The notes under the pieces are model-generated. The model searched no databases. It was not told where the DNA came from and saw nothing but the letters and a program-made list of their open reading frames with translations. Shown piece after piece: positions 17,988-26,050 of a stretch of 64,000 bases of DNA; the first letter of the stretch is position 1, and the number at the start of each line of letters is the position of its first letter. The translations under genes and the position numbers were made by a program. Source of the stretch: Pseudomonas morbosilactucae (lineage in GTDB: Bacteria; Pseudomonadota; Gammaproteobacteria; Pseudomonadales; Pseudomonadaceae); assembly GCF_023241715.1 (NCBI RefSeq), contig NZ_JALQCW010000005.1, forward strand, positions 62,001 to 126,000, given 5' to 3'.

Positions 17988-19292
17988 GTGAATCCGGTCA
18001 AAGTAGGCATCTGTGGGCTGGGTACTGTCGGTGGCGGTACCTTAAACGTACTTCAGCGTAACGCCGAGGAGATTGCCCGCCGTGCCGGGCGTGGAATCCA
18101 GGTAGCACAAATTGCTACGCGTACGCCAAAGCCTCAGTTCCAGACGACCGGTATTGCGATTACCAACGATGTCTTCGCCGTCGCCACCAACCCCGAGATC
18201 GATATCGTCATCGAACTGGTGGGTGGCTACACCGTGGCCCGTGAGCTGGTGCTCAAGGCCATCGACAACGGCAAGCACGTGGTCACCGCAAACAAGGCGC
18301 TGATCGCTGTCCACGGCAACGAAATTTTTGCCAAGGCCCGGGAGAAGGGCGTGATCGTGGCTTTCGAAGCTGCGGTGGCCGGCGGTATTCCGGTGATCAA
18401 GGCCATCCGTGAAGGCTTGTCGGCCAACCGCATCAACTGGGTGGCGGGCATCATCAACGGGACGGGCAACTTCATCCTTACTGAGATGCGTGAGAAGGGC
18501 CGTACTTTCGAAGACGTGCTGGCCGAGGCGCAAGCCCTGGGTTACGCCGAAGCCGATCCGACCTTCGACGTCGAGGGCATCGACGCGGCCCACAAGCTGA
18601 CCATCCTGGCGTCCATCGCCTTTGGTATTCCGCTGCAATTCGACAAGGCCTACACCGAAGGCATCACTCGCCTGACCACGGCTGATGTGAACTACGCCGA
18701 AGCCCTGGGTTATCGCATCAAGCACCTGGGCGTGGCGCGTCGCACCGACGCCGGTATCGAGCTGCGGGTGCACCCGACCCTGATTCCGGCCGATCGCCTG
18801 ATCGCCAACGTCAACGGGGTGATGAACGCCGTGATGGTCAACGGTGACGCCGCCGGTTCGACCCTGTTCTACGGCGCCGGTGCCGGTATGGAGCCGACGG
18901 CTTCCTCGGTGGTGGCTGACCTGGTGGACGTGGTTCGCGCCATGACCAGCGACCCGGAAAACCGCGTGCCGCACCTGGCCTTCCAGCCGGACTCGTTGTC
19001 GGATCACCCGATCCTGCCGATCGAAGCCTGCGAGAGCGCCTACTACCTGCGGATTCAAGCCAAGGATCACCCGGGCGTGTTGGCCCAGGTGGCGAGCATC
19101 CTCTCGGAGCGCGGCATCAATATCGAATCGATCATGCAGAAAGAAGTGGAAGAGCAGGACGGCCTGGTGCCGATGATCCTGCTGACCCATCGGGTTCAGG
19201 AACAGCACATCAACGATGCGATCACCGCGCTGGAAGCCCTGCAGGGCGTTGTCGGCCCAGTGGTCCGTATCCGCGTCGAACATTTGAATTAA
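17988..19292 (+). CDS. hom: Homoserine dehydrogenase
   Basis: A 434-residue stand-alone homoserine dehydrogenase that reduces aspartate semialdehyde to homoserine for threonine and methionine. The NAD(P)-binding motif GLGTVGGG is at residues 10-17, the catalytic domain is in the middle (NKALIAVHG, GIINGTGNFIL), and a C-terminal ACT domain from about residue 350 (KDHPGVLAQVASILSERGIN) is likely for threonine feedback. I chose the GTG at 17988, preceded by GGGGAG, which gives MNPVKVGICG. thrC follows on the same strand. Confidence 0.97.
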   Translation: MNPVKVGICGLGTVGGGTLNVLQRNAEEIARRAGRGIQVAQIATRTPKPQFQTTGIAITNDVFAVATNPEIDIVIELVGGYTVARELVLKAIDNGKHVVTANKALIAVHGNEIFAKAREKGVIVAFEAAVAGGIPVIKAIREGLSANRINWVAGIINGTGNFILTEMREKGRTFEDVLAEAQALGYAEADPTFDVEGIDAAHKLTILASIAFGIPLQFDKAYTEGITRLTTADVNYAEALGYRIKHLGVARRTDAGIELRVHPTLIPADRLIANVNGVMNAVMVNGDAAGSTLFYGAGAGMEPTASSVVADLVDVVRAMTSDPENRVPHLAFQPDSLSDHPILPIEACESAYYLRIQAKDHPGVLAQVASILSERGINIESIMQKEVEEQDGLVPMILLTHRVQEQHINDAITALEALQGVVGPVVRIRVEHLN

Positions 19293-19298
19293 TGAAGC

Positions 19299-19379
19299 AG
19301 CGGCAAGCTGCAAGCCGTAAGCGGCAAGTTGGAAGCTGATCGGCTTTGACTTGTGGCTTGAAACTTGGAGCTTGTCGCT
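19299..19379. repeat. Long imperfect palindromic intergenic repeat
   Basis: An 81-base element built from AAGC/CAAG/CTTG words (begins AGCGGCAAGCTGCAAG, ends GAGCTTGTCGCT) whose two halves are imperfect inverse copies centred near 19339. A related element lies at 51565-51632. It fills most of the hom-thrC gap. Confidence 0.7.
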
Positions 19380-19399
19380 CAAACCAAAGGTTTGCCCCC

Positions 19400-20809
19400 A
19401 TGCGCTATATCAGTACTCGCGGCCAGGCACCGGCCCTGAATTTTGAAGATGTCCTGCTGGCCGGCCTGGCCAGCGATGGCGGCCTCTATGTGCCGGAAAA
19501 CCTGCCGCGCTTCACCCAGGAAGAAATCGCTTCTTGGGCCGGTCTGCCCTATCACGAGTTGGCGTTCCGGGTCATGCGCCCGTTCGTCACCGGCAGCATC
19601 CCGGATGCGGACTTCAAAAAGATCCTGGAAGAAACCTACGGCGTCTTCGCCCATGGTGCCGTGGCGCCACTGCGCCAGTTGAACGGCAACGAGTGGGTGT
19701 TGGAGCTGTTCCACGGCCCGACCCTGGCGTTCAAGGACTTTGCCCTGCAACTGCTGGGTCGTCTGCTGGACTATGTGCTGGCCAAGCGTGGCGAGCGTGT
19801 GGTGATCCTGGGTGCTACCTCCGGCGATACCGGTTCGGCGGCCATTGAAGGTTGCAAGCACTGCGAAAACGTCGACATCTTCATCCTGCACCCGCACAAC
19901 CGTGTGTCCGAAGTGCAGCGTCGGCAGATGACCACGCTGTTCGGCGACAACATCCACAACATCGCCATCGAGGGCAACTTCGATGACTGCCAGGAAATGG
20001 TCAAGAACAGCTTCGCCGACCAGAGCTTCCTCAAGGGCACGCGCCTGGTAGCAGTGAACTCGATCAACTGGGCGCGGATCATGGCCCAGATCGTCTACTA
20101 CTTCCACGCAGCCCTGCAGTTGGGCGGCCCGGCTCGTTCCGTGGCGTTCTCCGTGCCGACCGGCAACTTCGGCGACATCTTCGCCGGCTACCTGGCGCGC
20201 AATATGGGGCTGCCGATCAACCAGTTGATCGTCGCCACCAACCGCAACGACATCCTGCACCGTTTCATGAGCGGCAATCAGTACGTCAAGGAAACCCTGC
20301 ACGCCACCTTGTCGCCGTCCATGGACATCATGGTGTCGTCGAACTTCGAGCGCCTGTTGTTTGACCTTCACGGTCGCAACGGTGCGGCCTTGGCGGGCCT
20401 GATGGAAACCTTCAAGCAGGGTGGCGGTTTCAGTGTCGACCAGGACCGTTGGAGCGAAGCGCGCAAGCTGTTCGACTCCCTGGCGGTGGACGATGCGCAA
20501 ACCTGCGAAACCATCGCTGAAGTCTTTGCCCAAAGCGGCGAGCTGCTGGACCCGCACACCGCTATCGGCGTGAAAGCGGCCCGCGAGTGCCGTCGCAGCC
20601 TGGACATCCCGATGGTGATCCTGGGCACCGCGCACCCGGTCAAGTTCCCGGAGGCTGTGGAGAAGGCCGGTATCGGCAAAGCCCTGGAGTTGCCGGCGCA
20701 CCTGGCCGACCTGTTCGAGCGCGATGAGCGTTGCACCGTTCTGGCCAATGACCTGAAGGCCGTTCAGAGCTTTGTCAGCCAGCACGGCAATCGGGGCAAG
20801 CCGCTCTGA
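19400..20809 (+). CDS. thrC: Threonine synthase
   Basis: A 469-residue PLP enzyme that converts phosphohomoserine to threonine. The PLP lysine is Lys112 in HGPTLAFKDFALQLLG, and the phosphate loop ATSGDTGSAA and SVPTGNFGDIFAGY are typical of the long bacterial class. The ATG at 19400 gives the normal MRYISTRG start. It lies downstream of hom, separated by a palindromic repeat, and is followed by an intrinsic terminator. Confidence 0.97.
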   Translation: MRYISTRGQAPALNFEDVLLAGLASDGGLYVPENLPRFTQEEIASWAGLPYHELAFRVMRPFVTGSIPDADFKKILEETYGVFAHGAVAPLRQLNGNEWVLELFHGPTLAFKDFALQLLGRLLDYVLAKRGERVVILGATSGDTGSAAIEGCKHCENVDIFILHPHNRVSEVQRRQMTTLFGDNIHNIAIEGNFDDCQEMVKNSFADQSFLKGTRLVAVNSINWARIMAQIVYYFHAALQLGGPARSVAFSVPTGNFGDIFAGYLARNMGLPINQLIVATNRNDILHRFMSGNQYVKETLHATLSPSMDIMVSSNFERLLFDLHGRNGAALAGLMETFKQGGGFSVDQDRWSEARKLFDSLAVDDAQTCETIAEVFAQSGELLDPHTAIGVKAARECRRSLDIPMVILGTAHPVKFPEAVEKAGIGKALELPAHLADLFERDERCTVLANDLKAVQSFVSQHGNRGKPL

Positions 20810-20831
20810 TTGATTGAACGGCGCTGGTTTG

Positions 20832-20859
20832 AAAAACCCGTCTGGCGACGGGTTTTTTT
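20832..20859 (+). terminator. Intrinsic terminator after thrC
   Basis: AAAAACCCGTC-TGGC-GACGGGTTTTTTT, 23 bases after the thrC stop. Confidence 0.95.
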
Positions 20860-21050
20860 ATGGGCGCGATAACTGGCCGGTGGTCAGCGGCCTGCCGTTG
20901 TTTTATCCCTGTCATCTTTGCCGTGCATGCTCGACAGACTGCAAGCCCTGATGGCTTTTGCACACGACGAACTTTCCTCTCGGGCCGGTGGTCATTTATT
21001 GTGGACACGCCCTTAGGCACTTGTTTTCGGACTATTGAGTGGTGATCGAG

Positions 21051-21338
21051 ATGGAAAGTATCAGCCTGTTGTTGGGTGAAGCTTTGAGCCCGTATCAAGT
21101 GACTCTGACCCCGTCGGGTGCACACGGCGAATGCCTGGTCACCCTGAAGAACGCGCTGGGCGCGATTGTTGTCGAGCGGGAGGTCAATCAGGCCCAGCTC
21201 ACCGATAAGCGTTTGCTGACCGATGTGGTCGATGGGCTGCACCGTGATGTGCTGATCGCCGAAGGCCGCCTTGAGCCTTGTGTGGTGGCCGCTTTGCGCA
21301 ATGCTGCCCTGGAGAAAAGCTTCCATCGCGGTAGCTGA
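21051..21338 (+). CDS. DUF3509 protein
   Basis: A 95-residue protein matching the Pseudomonas-restricted DUF3509 family (MESISLLLGEALSPYQVTLT at the start). It has no signal peptide and no recognisable active site, and its function is unknown. I prefer the ATG at 21051; in-frame GTG codons at 21039 and 21042 are possible, and none has a strong ribosome-binding site. Confidence 0.75.
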   Translation: MESISLLLGEALSPYQVTLTPSGAHGECLVTLKNALGAIVVEREVNQAQLTDKRLLTDVVDGLHRDVLIAEGRLEPCVVAALRNAALEKSFHRGS

Positions 21339-21455
21339 TCAATTTTTACGGAACCTTCCCGCTGTTTAACCAGTCAGACCCCGTATCAGCAAGAGCGAGC
21401 ATTGTGCTCCGGTGCTTGTCGCTTGTTGATACGGATCTCTTTGAAGATCACGTTT

Positions 21456-21494
21456 AACCCCGAGTCGTCTCCCCACTTCTCGGGGTTTCTTTTT
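21456..21494 (+). terminator. Terminator between DUF3509 gene and convergent gene
   Basis: AACCCCGAG (21456-21464) pairs with CTCGGGGTT (21479-21487) across a 14-base loop and is followed by TCTTTTT. Confidence 0.75.
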
Positions 21495-21509
21495 GCCTGG
21501 CGTTTGGGT

Positions 21510-22400
21510 TTATTCCCGGGTGTCGCGAAAAAAAGCCGCGGCGTCCTGGCGGTATTCTTCGCGCGTGGTCGGGTCCAGCCAGATGGCATAGAGCTCCACC
21601 AGGGTCTTTTCCCGCAGCTCCAGCAAGGTCTGGTTGATGCGCTCGATGGCGTGCTGGCCCTGGGCGGTCTTCGAACACCCCACGTGCACCGATTGATACT
21701 TCTGCATGCCCTGGATCGGGTAGAACTCCAGTTCGTCGGGGTTGAGCCCTTGTTGCTGGGCCTGGAAGCGGATTTCGGTCTGATAGCCCAGCAGCGTCTT
21801 CAGGCGTCCCAGGCGCTGCATCTGCAGCAGATTGCCAATGGCGCTGTTGCCGTAATGGCTGGTCAGGGCGTCGGCTGGGGCCCGTTGCAAGAGGCTGTCG
21901 ATCGGTTCCCCGTAGCTGCGCTCGGCAACCACGCCGACGCTGTGGGCGCCACTGGCGAGCAGTGCGCTGAGGTCGACGCGCCCGTCTTTGACAAAGGGTT
22001 GCAGGCTCGCATGGTCGCGGCGCAGCACGGCCAGGCCGTTGCTGAAGGCGCGGAAACTGGTCTTGGAAAACAGCAGCCACTGGGCCCGCGCCGGCGTCAA
22101 AATCAGCGACGGGTCACAGGCAAAGGGCTGGTCCTTGAGCATCTGTGTGCCGCGGGCGCGGTTGACATGGATCACGTTGTGCTCGTACTCCGGCAGGCTG
22201 GCGATCAGCGCTGGCAGAGTCTGGTCGATGACGCCCTGGCCTCGTTGCGGTCCTTCGAAAATCGTGGTCGGCGGCAAATCTCGCAGCAGCCAGATCAAGG
22301 TGTCTTTGGCCTGGCTGAGCTGTGGAAACCCGCTCAGCGCCAGCAGCATGGGCAATAGGCGTGTCACGCTTATCTTTGGCCGTCTGCCGGGTGAGTCCAT
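21510..22400 (-). CDS. Periplasmic solute-binding-like protein (TIGR02285-like)
   Basis: A 296-residue secreted protein with a basic N-terminus and hydrophobic core (ISVTRLLPMLLALSGFPQLS) followed by an extracellular solute-binding protein family 3-like fold (LIWLLRDLPPTTIFEGPQRG, RDTRE at the end). It resembles the uncharacterised TIGR02285 group. No transporter genes adjoin it, so ligand and partner are unknown; it could be a sensory binding protein. I chose the ATG at 22400, with AGAGGA about 10 bases upstream. A TTG start at 22427 would add nine residues. Confidence 0.75.
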   Translation of the reverse strand: MDSPGRRPKISVTRLLPMLLALSGFPQLSQAKDTLIWLLRDLPPTTIFEGPQRGQGVIDQTLPALIASLPEYEHNVIHVNRARGTQMLKDQPFACDPSLILTPARAQWLLFSKTSFRAFSNGLAVLRRDHASLQPFVKDGRVDLSALLASGAHSVGVVAERSYGEPIDSLLQRAPADALTSHYGNSAIGNLLQMQRLGRLKTLLGYQTEIRFQAQQQGLNPDELEFYPIQGMQKYQSVHVGCSKTAQGQHAIERINQTLLELREKTLVELYAIWLDPTTREEYRQDAAAFFRDTRE

Positions 22401-22449
22401 CAGGGGGGATCCTCTATGGAAAAACAATCATCGGGTCGTGGGTGCAGGC

Positions 22450-23649
22450 CTAGATCGCCCCGTCTTCACGCAGGCGGCTGATCTGTTGCGCGTCGTACCC
22501 CAGTGCATTCAGTACCTGGGTGTTGTGTTCGCCGAGTTCCGGGCCCACCCAGTCACAGGAACCAGGTGTCTCTGATAATTTCGGCACAATCCCCGGCATC
22601 TTGAAATCTTTACCATCGGGCAGCTTGGCCTGGAGGAACATTTCCCGGGCCAGGAACTGTGGGTCCTTGAACATATCCTCGGCACTGAAGATCTGGCTGG
22701 CGGGCACTTCGGCCAGGTTCAACTGATGCAAGACCTGCTCCAGCGGCAGCGAACTGACCCAGCGATCGATCACCCCATACAACTCGTCACGGCGCGTGTC
22801 GCGGCCATCGTTGCTGGCCAGCGCCGGGTCGTTGGCCAGGTCTTCGCGGCCGATGATCAGCATGAAGCGCTTGAAGATGGCATCGCCGTTGGCGCCGATC
22901 TGTACGTGACGACCGTCGGCGCTGGTGTGGATGGAGGAGGGGGTGATGCCGGGCATGATATTGCCGCTGCGTTCGCGGATAAAACCGAACACGTCGAACT
23001 CCGGCACCATGCTTTCCATCATGGCGAAAATCGCCTCGTACAGCGCCACATCCACCACCTGGCCCTGGCCGCCGTTGACTTCGCGATGACGCAGGGCCAT
23101 CAGCGCGCCGATCACGCCCCACAGCGCGGCAATCGAGTCGCCGATGGAGATCCCGGTGCGCACGGGCGGGCGGTCCTCGAAGCCGGTGATGTAGCGCAAG
23201 CCGCCCATGGATTCACCCACGGCACCGAAGCCCGGCTGGTCTTTCATTGGGCCGGTCTGGCCGAACCCGGACAGGCGTACCATCACCAGTTTGGGGTTAA
23301 GGGCGTGCAGGGTTTCCCAGCTCAGGCCGAGTTTCTCTAGGACGCCTGGGCGGAAGTTCTCGATCAGGATGTCAGCGTCCCCCAGCAGTTGCTTGAGGAT
23401 CGCCAGGCCTTCAGGGTGCTTGAGGTTGAGGGTCAGGGACTGCTTGTTGCGGGCCTGGACGAACCACCACAGGGAGGTGCCTTCATACAGCTTGCGCCAC
23501 TTGCGCAGCGGATCGCCGCCATCGGGGGATTCGACCTTGATCACTTGGGCTCCGAACTCGGCGCAGATGCGCGAAGCGAAGGGGCCGGCGATCAGGGTGC
23601 CGAGTTCGATGACTTTCAATCCGGCGAGGGGCTTGCTGAGGCTGTTCAT
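22450..23649 (-). CDS. CaiB/BaiF family III CoA-transferase
   Basis: A 399-residue class III CoA-transferase. It begins LAGLKVIELGTLIAGPFASR and carries the family sequences LTLNLKHPEG, ENFRPGVLEKLGL and the catalytic-Asp region SGFGQTGPMKDQPGFG. Family members move CoA between organic acids. In Pseudomonas, close relatives sit beside glutaryl-CoA dehydrogenase, but no dehydrogenase or LysR gene adjoins this copy, so its acid substrate is undetermined. It diverges from the yjfI cassette. Confidence 0.88.
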   Translation of the reverse strand: MNSLSKPLAGLKVIELGTLIAGPFASRICAEFGAQVIKVESPDGGDPLRKWRKLYEGTSLWWFVQARNKQSLTLNLKHPEGLAILKQLLGDADILIENFRPGVLEKLGLSWETLHALNPKLVMVRLSGFGQTGPMKDQPGFGAVGESMGGLRYITGFEDRPPVRTGISIGDSIAALWGVIGALMALRHREVNGGQGQVVDVALYEAIFAMMESMVPEFDVFGFIRERSGNIMPGITPSSIHTSADGRHVQIGANGDAIFKRFMLIIGREDLANDPALASNDGRDTRRDELYGVIDRWVSSLPLEQVLHQLNLAEVPASQIFSAEDMFKDPQFLAREMFLQAKLPDGKDFKMPGIVPKLSETPGSCDWVGPELGEHNTQVLNALGYDAQQISRLREDGAI

Positions 23650-23925
23650 GGGGCGTCCGCGAGGCAGGAAAATCCGCCTAGCCTAGACCATTGAGGGTGG
23701 TTTAGGCAGCCGTCGGCCGAGGGCTTTTCCTCGGTGTCCCGGCGGTTTTGAGGTTTTTCGGCTTCTCATTCCCATCGGCAGCGGGTTTAATTGCCGCCTG
23801 TCATGGAATGTACGCCGTCAAAAAACCAGGGAGAGGTTCGCGTGTCATGTTCACCATCCCCTTATCTGCGGCTTCCGGACCTGTTCCGGGGTGTTCGGCT
23901 GTCTGCGTGTGAATCCCTTCGCATT

Positions 23926-23963
23926 AATCACATGTGATGTGTTGAAAAAATTACATGTGATGT
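23926..23963 (+). promoter_or_regulatory. Two direct 15-bp repeats with palindromic core (candidate operator)
   Basis: AATCACATGTGATGT (23926-23940) and AATTACATGTGATGT (23949-23963) match at 14 of 15 bases and are 23 bp apart, about two helical turns. The core TCACATGTGA of the first copy is a perfect palindrome. They end 14 bases before the yjfI ATG and flank or overlap the likely promoter, as expected for a repressor or activator site. Confidence 0.7.
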
Positions 23964-23969
23964 TTTAGT
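23942..23969 (+). promoter_or_regulatory. Candidate promoter of the yjfI cassette
   Basis: TTGAAA (23942-23947), a 16-base spacer and TTTAGT (23964-23969). The -35 lies between the two repeats and the second repeat fills the spacer. The start site would fall at or next to the ATG at 23978, predicting a leaderless message. Confidence 0.45.
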
Positions 23970-23977
23970 CTCTGCCC

Positions 23978-24598
23978 ATGCACACCAAGTCCTCAGCCCA
24001 TTACCAGCGATTATTTCGCCAGCGCCTGCGTGATCAGGGCCTGGTGAAAAAGGAAATCTGGATACTGCCCGAGCATGCCCAGGCGTTGCTGGCAGTGGAA
24101 AGACATTTGCGCCAGCCCGCCAACGGTTTGGCCTCTTTGGATCAGGATGGAGAGATCAGCATGCCTCAGGTCTGGAACGCCCCGACGCTCTGCCAGGCTT
24201 TGGCTGCCACTGACTTGTTCAGTAGCGGCGAAGCCAGCATCGAATTGCTCGAAGGCGCCGAGCCCAGCTTGCACGTGACCATGCGCGAATACGGTGACCT
24301 GCCGTTGTTCGTCGCCGTGCAAGGCGAGCAGATTCTGGTGGAGGCATTGCTCTGGCCCCAAAGCGAGGTGAGCGACGCCAGTGCCTTCAACGAAGAGGTG
24401 TTGCTGAGCCGCCAACTGTTCCCGCTGTCGAGCATTGGCCTGGATACGCTGCCAGGCGGCGAGCGCTGCTACATCATGTTCGGCGCCCTCAGCGCGACTT
24501 CGATCCTGTCCAACGTGCTGTTTGAAATCGAGACCTTGGCCGGCAACGTAATTCGCGCCACCGAGGCCTACGAAGGTTATCTGCAGGCCCGGGCCTGA
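23978..24598 (+). CDS. yjfI: YjfI-like DUF2170 protein with N-terminal DNA-binding-like segment
   Basis: A 206-residue protein. Residues ~62-206 (from MPQVWNAPTLCQAL) match the DUF2170/YjfI family, whose role is unknown; in E. coli yjfI precedes yjfJ, a PspA-like gene, as here. The first ~50 residues are basic and contain RLFRQRLRDQGLVKKEIWIL followed by PEHAQALLAVERHLRQP, a pattern like the strand-helix of ribbon-helix-helix regulators. This suggests autoregulation through the repeats just upstream. No Shine-Dalgarno sequence precedes the ATG at 23978, whereas GGAGAGA (24149-24155) stands 5 bases before an internal in-frame ATG at 24161 that would give a 145-residue DUF2170-only form. Confidence 0.8.
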   Translation: MHTKSSAHYQRLFRQRLRDQGLVKKEIWILPEHAQALLAVERHLRQPANGLASLDQDGEISMPQVWNAPTLCQALAATDLFSSGEASIELLEGAEPSLHVTMREYGDLPLFVAVQGEQILVEALLWPQSEVSDASAFNEEVLLSRQLFPLSSIGLDTLPGGERCYIMFGALSATSILSNVLFEIETLAGNVIRATEAYEGYLQARA

Positions 24599-24613
24599 CT
24601 TGGAGGAATGCCC

Positions 24614-25309
24614 ATGAACGTTTGGAGCAAGTTGCTCAGCGCCCTGCGCGGCGGTGTCAACGAAGCCGGCGAAGCCCTGGCGGACAGCCAGGCGCTGCGC
24701 ATCCTCGATCAGGAAATCCGCGACGCCGATCAGCAGTTGCGTGTGTCCAAGGCGGCCTTGGCGGAAATCATGGCCCGGCAGAAGCTGGCCGCTGAGCGCG
24801 CCCAGGGCAGCGCCGCCAAAGTCGTGGAATACGAGAGCTATGCCCTCAAGGCTCTGGACGCCGGCAATGAAAGCCTGGCCCTGGAAGTGGCGGAAAAGAT
24901 CGCCAATCTGGAGCGTGAACTGGCAAGCGAACGCGAGCAGGCTGAAGCCCTGGCGCTCAATGTCGGGCAACTGCGCAAGGCGGTGAGCCAAACCGAAAGC
25001 AACATCAAGCATTTGAAACAACAAGTGGATACGGTCAAGGCCACGGAAAGTGTGCAGAAGGCCCAGTTGGCCGTGGCCCAGCGCTACGGCGGTTCCCAGA
25101 GCAAGTTGCACACGGCGGTGGAGTCCTTGGAGCGTATCAAGCTCAAACAGGCCGAGCGCGCGGCGCAAATGGAAGCAGCGGCTGAACTTGCCGCCCAAGG
25201 CACTGTCGATGATGCCTTGGATGCCAAGCTGCGGGCGGCGGGCATCGTCGCCGACGACACCAGTGCCAACAGTGTGCTGGAGCGCTTGAGGGCCCAGGGC
25301 AAGGCCTGA
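24614..25309 (+). CDS. PspA/IM30 family protein (YjfJ type)
   Basis: A 231-residue, almost wholly helical protein with the PspA/IM30 (ESCRT-III-like) pattern: an N-terminal amphipathic stretch NVWSKLLSALRGGVNEAGEA, a long coiled-coil hairpin (residues ~25-190), and a C-terminal short helix region. Family members bind stressed membranes and polymerise into scaffolds. Cytoplasmic and peripheral to the inner membrane. I chose the ATG at 24614 because GGAGGA (24602-24607) is 6 bases away; the ATG at 24608 directly abuts it. The gene follows yjfI by 15 bases, as in the E. coli yjfIJ pair. Confidence 0.9.
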   Translation: MNVWSKLLSALRGGVNEAGEALADSQALRILDQEIRDADQQLRVSKAALAEIMARQKLAAERAQGSAAKVVEYESYALKALDAGNESLALEVAEKIANLERELASEREQAEALALNVGQLRKAVSQTESNIKHLKQQVDTVKATESVQKAQLAVAQRYGGSQSKLHTAVESLERIKLKQAERAAQMEAAAELAAQGTVDDALDAKLRAAGIVADDTSANSVLERLRAQGKA

Positions 25310-25327
25310 ACGGACGTGTGACAAGGC

Positions 25328-25356
25328 GTGGCCGTTCGGCCACTGCCGGCTTTTTT
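25328..25356 (+). terminator. Hairpin plus T-run between pspA-like and yqiJ-like genes
   Basis: GTGGCCG-TT-CGGCCAC (25328-25343), then TGCCGGC and six T (25351-25356). The T-run is 7 bases from the stem, so it may act as a partial terminator or attenuator rather than a strong stop. Confidence 0.5.
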
Positions 25357-25373
25357 CATGGATTAGGAAAGCA

Positions 25374-26015
25374 ATGGAAATCTTTCTGCAGACGGTACTG
25401 TCGTTTCCCACCGTGCTGTTCAGCTTCCTGCTGAGCCTGGCGTTCATCTATTGGATCGTCGTGGCCCTGGGCATGGTCGAGGTGGACCTGCTGGACATCG
25501 AGGTCGACTCGGTGCTCGAAGGCTCCGGCCATGCCGACGGCCTGGCGGGTTTGCTGATCAAGTTCAAGCTCAACGGGCTGCCTGTCACGGTGGTCCTGAC
25601 CCTGCTGTTCTTCTTCAGCTGGTTCATCAGCTATTTCACCGAACTCTTCGTCCTCAGCCAGTTGCCCCTGGGGTGGCTGCGTTACCCCCTGGGCGTGCTG
25701 GTGGCGGGCGTGGCACTGTTCCTCGCGGCGCCCATCAGCGCATTTATCTGCAGCCCCCTGCGGCCCCTGTTTCGTAAATTGGAAGCCACCACCAGCACTT
25801 CGGTGCTGGGGCAGACCGCCGTGGTGCGCAGTGGCCGGGTGACCCTGGAACACGGCGAGGCGGTCCTGGAAAACGGCGGCGCGGGGTTGATCCTGCGCGT
25901 GCGGGCCGATGAGAAACATGCATTCAAACGCGGCGATCGCGTCGTGTTACTGGAGTATCTGGAGGCGCAACACGCCTATCGGGTCATTACCGAGGAAGAG
26001 TTCCGGGGCATCTGA
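25374..26015 (+). CDS. YqiJ/NfeD-like membrane protein with OB-fold domain
   Basis: A 213-residue inner-membrane protein. Three hydrophobic segments lie at about residues 9-33 (VLFSFLLSLAFIYWIVVAL), 66-86 and 102-123. A C-terminal OB-fold-like domain from ~145 (LGQTAVVRSGRVTLEHGEAV ... FKRGDRVVLLEYL) resembles NfeD/YqiJ proteins. These are encoded next to flotillins in many bacteria and are thought to assist their assembly in membrane microdomains. The flotillin gene follows 35 bases later. ATTAGGAAAG precedes the ATG. Confidence 0.85.
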   Translation: MEIFLQTVLSFPTVLFSFLLSLAFIYWIVVALGMVEVDLLDIEVDSVLEGSGHADGLAGLLIKFKLNGLPVTVVLTLLFFFSWFISYFTELFVLSQLPLGWLRYPLGVLVAGVALFLAAPISAFICSPLRPLFRKLEATTSTSVLGQTAVVRSGRVTLEHGEAVLENGGAGLILRVRADEKHAFKRGDRVVLLEYLEAQHAYRVITEEEFRGI

Positions 26016-26050
26016 CCCCGACTCCCTCAGATCAAAGGAGATTGATTGGA

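Larger units (their letters stand above)
23650..23977. other. Divergent control region between CoA-transferase gene and yjfI cassette
   Basis: A 328-base non-coding stretch. The right end holds the two 15-bp operator-like repeats and a promoter candidate for the cassette. The remaining ~275 bases hold no gene or hairpin that I recognise. Confidence 0.6.
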
